Source of the DNA: Spirosoma spitsbergense DSM 19989
GTDB taxonomy: Bacteria > Bacteroidota > Bacteroidia > Cytophagales > Spirosomataceae
Direction: 5' to 3'
Assembly (NCBI RefSeq): GCF_000374085.1
Contig: NZ_KB893573.1
Span: 1-51,238, forward strand
DNA length: 51,238 nucleotides
Part shown: positions 33,069 to 39,713 of the stretch, one piece after another
Numbering within the stretch: position 1 is the stretch's first letter
How the letters are laid out: each line of letters begins with the position of its first letter
The notes under the pieces: generated by a model
Told to the model about the DNA's origin: nothing
Seen by the model: the letters and a program-made list of their open reading frames with translations, nothing else
Database searches by the model: none
Program-made: the position numbers and the translations under genes

Positions 33069-33619
33069 GATTTTAACAGGATTTTAAAGATTTACAGGAT
33101 AGTGCGAAATTGAAACAGCCTGCGGGGGGGCAATGAATGGGTTGTCTATTTATCGTGCCTATACTTGTTGTTGAATAAACGTTTGAACTCTAGGCTCATT
33201 GAGCCAAAGTTGATTAGTAGTCCAGTTTGTAGATTATACGCTTCTAGGTAATTTTTTCCCTGAGCCAAATTTGAATTATCCAAAGCAATCACGGCCTTTA
33301 ACTCAACAGACAAAGTATCTTCAATCAGAAAATCGACTCGTCTTGTTCCAATCTGCACTTTTTTGTAAAAAATAGGCATTTCAAACTCACGAGCGAAACG
33401 GATACCGTTTAGTTCCAATTCGACGGCCAAGGCCCGCTGGTAAACAACCTTCGCACCGGCGGCCCGGCTGAAAACCATTGCCAAGCATACGATGCACTTC
33501 CATAGCACATCCAATAACCCGGCCGGTCAGGTCATCAGTTACTGGTGTTTTCCTACCTTCCATTGTGTAAAATTTATAACCAGCACATCCTGTTTAATCT
33601 TTTTAATCCTGTGAAAATC
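33069..33619. mobile_element. GxxExxY cassette bounded by terminal inverted repeats
   Basis: 33069-33100 (plus) and 33619-33587 (minus) share 28 of 33 aligned positions as inverted repeats, beginning GATTTT(A/C)ACAGGATT and ending ACAGGAT. They enclose a single, frameshifted GxxExxY gene. The right repeat runs across the stop codon of the aminotransferase; the left one ends 10 bases before the tyrA start codon. No clear target-site duplication was seen and no transposase is present, so any mobility would be in trans. Similar repeats are, to my memory, widespread in Bacteroidota. Confidence 0.6.
33146..33563 (-). pseudogene. GxxExxY-family gene with frameshift in the signature motif
   Basis: From the ATG at 33563 the frame reads an N-terminus typical of the family (LTGRVIGCAMEVHRMLGNGFQ), then leaves frame. 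The remainder (VVYQRALAVELELNG, IGTRRVDFLIEDTLSVELKAV, NYLEAYNLQTGLLINFGS, LEFKRLFNNKY) continues in another frame to 33146. The expected GFQEVVY is interrupted between Q and VVY by an insertion of about 16 net bases (CCGGGCCGCCGGTGC plus one G), so the namesake Glu is displaced. The family has a PD-(D/E)XK-like core (DFLIED, ELKA), and its biological role is unknown. A sequencing error is unlikely to create a 16-base insertion. Confidence 0.8.
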
Positions 33620-34799
33620 TTGGTTCAGAATGGTTCAGACGCCCTACTGCTTCGTTGATACGCTCCTCGTTCACGCATAGCGATACCCGCACGTACCGGC
33701 TTCCTTTAGGGCCAAAAATGAAGCCCGGTGCAATGAATACGTGTTTTTGTAGTAGTAACTCATTCACAAAGTGCTCAGCCGATGCTACTGTGTCGGGGAG
33801 TTTGGCCCAGATGAACAGCCCTTCTTGGTCTGTTGTGTACGTACAGCCCAGCGTATCCAGAAACGTGTGAACGGCATCCAGCCGACCCTGATACACGGCG
33901 TTGCGTTCGCGGTGCCAGTCGTCGGAGTTGGTGAGGGCTTCGGTCGCTGCATCCAGCAGGGGTTTGAATTGCCCGGAGTCAATATTGCTCTTGATGGTCA
34001 GTACGGCATCCACATAGGGTTTGGAAGCCGCCATCCAGCCCATGCGCCAACCCGCCATGTTGTGCGACTTACTCAGTGAATTTAATTCGACAGTTACTTC
34101 CTTCGCCCCGTCAATAGAGAGTAGACTGATGGGTGGCTTCTTATTGAGAATCAGGCTGTAAGGATTGTCGTGACAGAGCAGAATTTTATGGTCGTGCGCA
34201 AACCGAACGGCCTGTTCAAACAGCGCATGGGTAGCGGGCGCACCGGTGGGCATGTGCGGGTAGTTTAGCCAGACAATTTTCGTCCGTTTCCCCGACGCAT
34301 CATTCATAACCAGATCGGCCATTGCCTGCCAGTCGGGTTGCCAGCCCTGATATTCCAGCAGAGGATATTCCAGCACGCTGGCACCCACCATCTGGCTGAC
34401 GGCCCGGTAAGCCGGATAGCCTAATTCGGGAACCAGTACGCTATCTCCCTCATTCAAAAAGGTCAGGGAAATATGCGTAATGCCTTCTTTGGAGCCTATC
34501 AGGGGTAATATTTCCGTGTCGGGGTCCAGCGTAACGCCGTAGGTATGGCTGTAAAACCGGGCAATAGCCTGCCGAAGGGGCGGGGTGCCTTTGTACGGCT
34601 GGTAGCCGTGCGACGTGGGTTGCTGGGCCGACCGGGTCAGTGTGTCGAGCGTATTGGCCGAGGGCATCATATCCGGATTGCCAATACCCAGATTGATGAT
34701 GTCATGACCGGCGGCCTGTAGTTGGCGGACTTCGGCCAGTTTGACGGAAAAATAATATTCCTGCGTTTGGCTGGCGCGGTGGGCGAGCGGGATAATCAT
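33603..34799 (-). CDS. PLP-dependent aminotransferase (aspartate/aromatic type)
   Basis: A 398-residue fold-type I aminotransferase. The frame opens further upstream, but the ATG at 34799 overlaps the Nudix stop (ATGA) and gives the expected N-terminus. PLP lysine is K244 in NSLSKSHNMAGWRMGW; others are NLGIGNPD, GSKEGITH, WLNYPHMPTG, CHDNPYS and the substrate arginine in RVSL. Beside tyrA it probably transaminates 4-hydroxyphenylpyruvate/phenylpyruvate or prephenate. The last residues (NHSEPRFSQD) and stop are encoded by repeat DNA of the adjoining GxxExxY element, so the natural C-terminus has been replaced. The family also includes LL-diaminopimelate aminotransferases. Confidence 0.92.
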   Translation of the reverse strand: MIIPLAHRASQTQEYYFSVKLAEVRQLQAAGHDIINLGIGNPDMMPSANTLDTLTRSAQQPTSHGYQPYKGTPPLRQAIARFYSHTYGVTLDPDTEILPLIGSKEGITHISLTFLNEGDSVLVPELGYPAYRAVSQMVGASVLEYPLLEYQGWQPDWQAMADLVMNDASGKRTKIVWLNYPHMPTGAPATHALFEQAVRFAHDHKILLCHDNPYSLILNKKPPISLLSIDGAKEVTVELNSLSKSHNMAGWRMGWMAASKPYVDAVLTIKSNIDSGQFKPLLDAATEALTNSDDWHRERNAVYQGRLDAVHTFLDTLGCTYTTDQEGLFIWAKLPDTVASAEHFVNELLLQKHVFIAPGFIFGPKGSRYVRVSLCVNEERINEAVGRLNHSEPRFSQD

Positions 34800-35347
34800 A
34801 GTTTTGAGAGGTATTTCAGCAACGGAGCCAGATGAAGTGACTGCATCATCTCCCCATTGTCGATAATGGCCATAGCCCGTTCGGGAGAAACGACATGGAC
34901 GGTAATTTCTTCCGTGATTTCCAGGTGCTGGGGTTTTACTTTCTGAACACCCGTTGCCAGAAACGAATAGGTCAGATTGGCGTGCGTGCCGGGATTGGCA
35001 GAGAGGGTCATCAGGGGTTGCCACTCTCCGTTGCCAAAACCCGTTTCTTCCAGTAATTCGCGCTGAGCCGATACCAGGGGGTCTTCGCCGGGGTCGATAA
35101 CTCCCGCGCAAAGCTCGTAGTGAACACCGGCAATGCCGTGCCGGTATTGCCGAATCAGGACTAGTTCCTTATCGGTCGTAACGGCTACTACATTTACCCA
35201 GTTGGGGTATTCAAGAACAAAATAATCGGGGATGACACCACCGCCTTCCATACGAATAGCGTCTTTGCGAACGGTAAACCAGGGCAGTTGATGAATGTAT
35301 TCAGAGGCTTCAACCTGCCAGGGCCGGGGGTCGTTGTCGGGATTCAT
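34796..35347 (-). CDS. Nudix hydrolase, ADP-ribose pyrophosphatase type
   Basis: A 183-residue protein. The Nudix box GVIDPGEDPLVSAQRELLEETGF (about 82-104) conforms to Gx5Ex7REUxEExGU. Upstream, VVAVTTDKELVLIRQYRHG is the strand/loop typical of ADP-ribose or nucleoside-diphosphate-sugar pyrophosphatases. It would hydrolyse a nucleoside diphosphate linked to another moiety, clearing toxic or signalling metabolites. It is the first gene of the minus-strand operon, coupled to the aminotransferase by a 4-base overlap. No functional relation to tyrosine synthesis is evident. Confidence 0.92.
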   Translation of the reverse strand: MNPDNDPRPWQVEASEYIHQLPWFTVRKDAIRMEGGGVIPDYFVLEYPNWVNVVAVTTDKELVLIRQYRHGIAGVHYELCAGVIDPGEDPLVSAQRELLEETGFGNGEWQPLMTLSANPGTHANLTYSFLATGVQKVKPQHLEITEEITVHVVSPERAMAIIDNGEMMQSLHLAPLLKYLSKL

Positions 35348-35551
35348 GCCGCAAAGGTAATGAGACCGAATGGACTAATGTATCGGCAACGTATATGTAT
35401 TGTTCCCGTTCTGGTGCAGCAACCCATGTTTGCGGGTCTGGTGGTGGTAACGGGTGATTTCTTAGGCTGCCGGGTACGATAACCCGGCAAAAAATGCGGC
35501 TGAAATCACGGCTTTTTTGTTGGTTTCATATTAACCGTCCCGTCCGATTCG

Positions 35552-35583
35552 TTGTAAAGTGGACTTTTGCCGCTTTACCTTTG
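35552..35583 (+). promoter_or_regulatory. Bacteroidota-type promoter
   Basis: TTG at 35552-35554 and TACCTTTG at 35576-35583 fit the -33/-7 consensus, with a 21-base spacer. The ATG of the lipoprotein gene follows 21 bases later, leaving a very short leader. Confidence 0.55.
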
Positions 35584-35604
35584 GTTTGTATTAGTTGCGA
35601 CCTG

Positions 35605-36189
35605 ATGAAAAAACTGATTTCCCCCGCCGTTGCCGCGGCATTTCTTTTCCTGTTTTCCTGCCATCGGCCTACTGCCTATTTTCAACCGACATCCCATCCT
35701 GCAGCAGCCAGACTATCGGCTAAGCCTGCGCTGGTTTCTGAGATCAGCACCGCCCCCGATCCATCTGTTCGGGAGAACCCTCCGGTGGCTGAACCACCCG
35801 CCCCGGCTAGTCAGGCTGTAGCCCGTCAAAGCCGCGAACCGATTCCGGAAACGAGCAGCCGACTCCATCACCGGATAGCCCAGACTCAATTATTGCTGGA
35901 AGCGTCAGCCCAAAGGAATACCCCGCAGCAACCGCAACCCAAACCGAAGAAAAAACTTAAACTGGGCAATCAGATTAGGCAGGGCCTGGGCATGAAACTA
36001 CGCCCGGAACTTAACTGGTGGCAACGCATTAGCTGGAAGCTCAAAGCATCGGTACTGGTTATTCTGGTAGCCGTTTTGTTCGCCATTCTGCATATTACGA
36101 TACTGGCTATTATTTTTGGTATCGTTGGTGCGTTCCTGCTACTGAGTGGGTTGAAACGTTCATTTAAAGTCAGGCGCCCCTGGTTTTAA
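35605..36189 (+). CDS. Small lipoprotein with C-terminal membrane segments, unknown function
   Basis: A 194-residue protein from the ATG at 35605 (MKKLISPAVAAAFLFLFSC): lipobox FLFSC with C19. Residues 20-115 are low complexity, rich in Pro, Ala, Ser and Gln; then comes a Lys-rich stretch (KPKKKLKLGNQI, about 115-128) and one or two strongly hydrophobic segments (about 150-185) before a basic end (KRSFKVRRPWF). That layout suggests an envelope-anchored protein with its C-terminus in the inner membrane. No family was recognised. It converges on the nucleoside hydrolase gene: the two stop codons are directly adjacent. Confidence 0.65.
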   Translation: MKKLISPAVAAAFLFLFSCHRPTAYFQPTSHPAAARLSAKPALVSEISTAPDPSVRENPPVAEPPAPASQAVARQSREPIPETSSRLHHRIAQTQLLLEASAQRNTPQQPQPKPKKKLKLGNQIRQGLGMKLRPELNWWQRISWKLKASVLVILVAVLFAILHITILAIIFGIVGAFLLLSGLKRSFKVRRPWF

Positions 36190-37128
36190 CTACGGGAGTT
36201 TCTGGACGGCTTCGTAAATCAAATTCATGTATCGCTCCCGGTCGATGTCGTACACGACTTCAGTGTTGGGCGGTTGTTTGAGTATGTCAAAAAAATCGAC
36301 AACGGTAGTTCCCGTCGTCAATGTCCCCGTTGTTTCAACCGCTACGTAACAGGGCTTTGATGTAAACATTGTTGGGTCAATGAGCCAGGCAATGGCGCAG
36401 GGGTCGTGCAGGGCTGCCCCGCCGTTTAGTTCCGGCCGTTCGCGCCGGTAAAAAATGGAGAAGAAGTCCATCAATTCGGCCACTACCTGCCCCGTCTTAT
36501 TCCCAATGGCCCGAAACCGGTTAATATCTTCCTGAAAAACCAATGCTTTGTGCGTTACATCCAGGCCACACATGGTAATGGGTACGCCGGAACTGAACAC
36601 AACGGCGGCCGCTTCGGGGTCGACGTAGATGTTGAACTCGGCCGTTGGCGTCATGTTACCCCGGAAAGCACCACCGCCCATCAGCGAAATCCGTTCAATT
36701 TTGGGCTTCAGGTGTGGGTAAGCCAGCAGAAACGTGGCAATATTGGTTAGTGGACCCGTTGGCACGATGGTAATTTTCTCCGGGCTGTCCATCAGAATCC
36801 GGGCTATCGCTTCTACTGCCGACTGGGATTCAGGTTGGTGCGTTGGTTCGGGAAGAGACGGCCCATCCAGGCCCATTTCGCCGTGCACATAGTCGGCAAT
36901 AATCAGGTTACGAAAGAGTGGCTTATCGCATCCTTTGTACACCGGAATGTCGGTTTCCAGTAATTGCAGAATTTTTAGCGCATTTTTCAGGGTTTTCGCC
37001 TGCGTCTGGTTGCCAGCCGATGTTGTAATTGCCTTAATATCAAATAGATTGCAGCCAATGGCCAGCATCAGCATCACGGCATCATCGTGGCCAGGATCGC
37101 AGTCGATAAGTATAGATAACTTTTTCAT
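36190..37128 (-). CDS. Inosine/uridine-preferring nucleoside hydrolase
   Basis: A 312-residue enzyme of the IUNH family, cutting N-glycosidic bonds of nucleosides to base and ribose. The calcium-binding cluster ILIDCDPGHDDAVML (D9, D11, D15, D16), VPTGPLTNIA, SLMGGG, EFNIYVDPEAA and LHDPCAIAWL (late His and Asp) are all visible. There is no signal peptide, so it is cytoplasmic and salvage-related. Resemblance is to the pyrimidine-type RihA/RihB or general IunH group; base preference is not assigned. Its gene abuts the stop of the convergent lipoprotein gene and is not in an evident operon. Confidence 0.93.
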   Translation of the reverse strand: MKKLSILIDCDPGHDDAVMLMLAIGCNLFDIKAITTSAGNQTQAKTLKNALKILQLLETDIPVYKGCDKPLFRNLIIADYVHGEMGLDGPSLPEPTHQPESQSAVEAIARILMDSPEKITIVPTGPLTNIATFLLAYPHLKPKIERISLMGGGAFRGNMTPTAEFNIYVDPEAAAVVFSSGVPITMCGLDVTHKALVFQEDINRFRAIGNKTGQVVAELMDFFSIFYRRERPELNGGAALHDPCAIAWLIDPTMFTSKPCYVAVETTGTLTTGTTVVDFFDILKQPPNTEVVYDIDRERYMNLIYEAVQKLP

Positions 37129-37295
37129 TGACTTTTACAGAAAGTGTACTAACTGATTTGGATACAGGAGCTATTACTCAATTTACTAGTAAGTAATTTT
37201 AACTACCTTTTAATAGTAATTTTAAGATGTTTTAATTGATAAACGGGGGTTTTGGGCCGTAAATAGTGTTGGTTTGTATTGTCTTTACACGTAGA

Positions 37296-38585
37296 ATGAT
37301 TCCGCGAAAAATAATTATTAAACTGCTGTTAATCTGTGTACTTCCTGTACCCGCTTTTGCACAGAGAATTCTGACCTTGCAACAGACGTTGCAGCAAGTT
37401 CGTGAAAATAGCCCAGCGTTGCGCGTCGAGCGATTCAATATCAATGCTGCTCAGGCCGACCAGACCACGGCCAACCTCCGTCCTAATCCTGTTTTGAACA
37501 ATCAGACGCTATTTCAGCTAAGCAATACGCCGGTTCCCGGTATTGAAAATGTTGGGTTGCTAAATCGACAGCGTCGGCAGTTCTGGTTACAGGCCACCAA
37601 AGAATTCGATATTTATGGCAAACGCACATACCGCAATCGATTTGCCGAAGCCAACACGAATCTGGCCGTCCGGAGCGTAGCTGAAACGGAGCGCAATTTG
37701 CTGTTCGATGCGGCCAACCGGTTTCTGGATGCCTGGTATGCCCGCATTCAACTCGCCCTGCTGCAACGGGCCAAAGCCAACGTCGATACGCTGGTGCAGT
37801 TAAATAAAGTGCGGCTCAAAAATCTGGCCATTACCAGTACCGACCTTGCCAGGACTCAGTTGATTTCGGACCAGTACGCCATTCAGACCCGTACGGCCCG
37901 GCAGGAGTTCCGCAACCGCCTGAATGAACTGCAATTAGTGGTAGGCTCGGCCGATAGTGTCAATGTGTTCCTGAACGACTCCATTATCAGCCCGGTTTTT
38001 AATAACCCACTGGCCCTATACCCGAACGTAACGGCCAGTGCCGATAGTCTGTTGCAACTGGCTTCAACCAATAGAACGGACGTGCGGGTAGCCGAAGCCA
38101 ATCTCGAAGCGGCCCGGCGAAATATCGACCTCCAGCAGGTATTGGCCAAACCACGTAACGAAGCAGGTCTTATCTGGAACCCGCAGAATTCAGTACCCTA
38201 TGCAGGTGTGTTTCTAACGCTTGAGTTGCCGGTGTACAGCCGGAACCAGGGCGAAATTCAGAAGTCGAGGGTGTTGCAGGAACAGGCGGGGCAAGCGTCA
38301 TCCTTGGTACAGGCGCGTATCCGGGCAGAAGTACAAACTGCCTATCAATCGTTCGTGACGAGTCGGGAAAACGTCAATCGCTACGTCGACATTCGTCGGG
38401 ATGCTGACCGGGTGCTCACGTCGGTTCGCTATGCGTATCTGCGCGGAGCCACCACACTTATTGACCTGCTCCAGGCACAAAGTTCGTGGTTCGATACGCA
38501 AACCGCTTATTATCAGATTCTTTATACCTACCGACTAAACTACGTCCGGCTTATTTACGCCACCGGGCAGATAAATGCCTACTAG
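37296..38585 (+). CDS. TolC/CzcC-type outer-membrane efflux protein
   Basis: A 429-residue protein from the ATG at 37296 with signal peptide (to about residue 22, ending PAFAQ). It has the long coiled coils of the TolC family in two repeats: LQQTLQQVRENSPALRVERFNINAAQA opens the first, and RTDVRVAEANLEAARRNIDLQQ the second. The end LNYVRLIYATGQI is also family-typical. It forms the outer-membrane channel of the RND pump encoded by the next two genes. The spacing to the adaptor gene is 63 bases and includes a hairpin. Length and motifs resemble CzcC. Confidence 0.9.
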   Translation: MIPRKIIIKLLLICVLPVPAFAQRILTLQQTLQQVRENSPALRVERFNINAAQADQTTANLRPNPVLNNQTLFQLSNTPVPGIENVGLLNRQRRQFWLQATKEFDIYGKRTYRNRFAEANTNLAVRSVAETERNLLFDAANRFLDAWYARIQLALLQRAKANVDTLVQLNKVRLKNLAITSTDLARTQLISDQYAIQTRTARQEFRNRLNELQLVVGSADSVNVFLNDSIISPVFNNPLALYPNVTASADSLLQLASTNRTDVRVAEANLEAARRNIDLQQVLAKPRNEAGLIWNPQNSVPYAGVFLTLELPVYSRNQGEIQKSRVLQEQAGQASSLVQARIRAEVQTAYQSFVTSRENVNRYVDIRRDADRVLTSVRYAYLRGATTLIDLLQAQSSWFDTQTAYYQILYTYRLNYVRLIYATGQINAY

Positions 38586-38595
38586 AGTGAATAAT

Positions 38596-38633
38596 GAATG
38601 GATAATGCGCCCGGCTCCTTCCATTGTCCATTC
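38596..38633. repeat. Inverted repeat in the efflux operon, gap 1
   Basis: GAATGGATAATG (38596-38607) pairs with CATTGTCCATTC (38622-38633), 11 of 12 positions, around a 14-base loop. It lies between the CzcC-like and adaptor genes and ends 15 bases before the adaptor start, where it could modulate relative expression. Confidence 0.6.
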
Positions 38634-38648
38634 TCTATTAAAAAAAAT

Positions 38649-39605
38649 ATGAAACTATATTCAATTCTCCTGCTGGCTTTGCTGGCTACTGCCTGCAAGG
38701 AAAAGCCAAAGCCCGTTGTGCAGTCGATACCACGACCGGAAATAAGTGCGGACGGTAGCAAGATTACGTTTCCTGATTCGGTCATGATACGCGCTTTTAC
38801 CACGCAGGCTGCCCGTGCGTCGGCGATTCGTACTGATTTTTCGGCACCGGGCCACGTAGCGGCTATGGTCGTCCGGTCGGTAGAGAATCCGTCCGAGCGG
38901 CTCGTCCTGTTTGATGAACCTGGCCTGTCGAATAACTACACCGCCATTTTGCAGCATCGGATTAATATTCAGATGGAACGTGGCAACCTGGAGCGGGTGC
39001 GTGATTTACAGGCTCATGGCGCGGCATCGGGAAAAGAAGTGATTGAAGCCCAAACGCAGTTGGCCAATGAAGAAGCGGCTATTATTTCGGATGAGGCTAC
39101 CCTGAAACTGGCTGGTTTCGACCCCAAAGAACTCCGCCAGGCGGCTCCGAACACGATACTGGTCGTTTGTGAAATTCCTGAAAATCAGTTCGGTAGTATT
39201 CGTAAAGGACTGGTCTGTACGCTCAATTTTACAGCGTTCCCGAATGAAAAATTCATGGGTCGAATCGACAACGTGAACGACTACGTGGACAATACAACCC
39301 GGCAAATCAAACTCCGCATCTCCGTTGCCAACCCCGATGGTCGGCTGAAAGCGGGCATGTTTGCCACCGTTCAGTTTGGTATTGCAGAGGGTAATGCCAT
39401 GACCGTCTCGCGCGATGCGATCGTTACGGTTCAGGGCAGTGATTATGTTTTTGTTCAGACCGGCCACAAGACCATTGAACGCCGGGCCGTTCAGCTTGGT
39501 CAGCAACGTGACGACCGTGTGGTAGTACAGGGCGGTCTGACCGATAACGACCAGGTTGTGGTAGAAAACGTGATGCAATTGAAAGGGTTAAGTTTTGGCT
39601 ATTAA
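38649..39605 (+). CDS. RND periplasmic adaptor lipoprotein (CzcB-like)
   Basis: A 318-residue membrane-fusion protein from the ATG at 38649: lipobox LLATAC, so anchored to the inner membrane. It contains the barrel-sandwich and alpha-hairpin region (LERVRDLQAHGAASGKEVIEAQTQL) and the beta-barrel region with GLVCTLNFTAFPNEKFMGRIDNVND and LKAGMFATVQF, the standard order for CusB/CzcB adaptors. It is shorter than classical CzcB and lacks recognisable N-terminal metal-binding histidine clusters. It is in operon with the CzcC-like and CzcA-like genes. Confidence 0.9.
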   Translation: MKLYSILLLALLATACKEKPKPVVQSIPRPEISADGSKITFPDSVMIRAFTTQAARASAIRTDFSAPGHVAAMVVRSVENPSERLVLFDEPGLSNNYTAILQHRINIQMERGNLERVRDLQAHGAASGKEVIEAQTQLANEEAAIISDEATLKLAGFDPKELRQAAPNTILVVCEIPENQFGSIRKGLVCTLNFTAFPNEKFMGRIDNVNDYVDNTTRQIKLRISVANPDGRLKAGMFATVQFGIAEGNAMTVSRDAIVTVQGSDYVFVQTGHKTIERRAVQLGQQRDDRVVVQGGLTDNDQVVVENVMQLKGLSFGY

Positions 39606-39610
39606 AAGGG

Positions 39611-39703
39611 AATGATGCATGAAAAATGATGAATTGGACTGACCACACCGGCGAACCGGCGGATACTGTTGGCGTAAACATTCATCATTTGTTATTCATC
39701 ATT
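39611..39703. repeat. Inverted repeat in the efflux operon, gap 2
   Basis: The arms 39611-39634 and 39680-39703 match as an inverted repeat at 20 of 24 positions, built from AATGATG and ATGAAT units. The element fills most of the 108-base gap between the adaptor and pump genes and ends 10 bases before the pump ATG. Confidence 0.6.
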
Positions 39704-39713
39704 CGTAGAACGA

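Noticed and set aside
34800..35111. N-terminal extension of the aminotransferase frame
   Set aside because: Arg/Gly-rich out-of-frame translation of the Nudix gene; the overlapping ATGA start at 34799 gives the family N-terminus.
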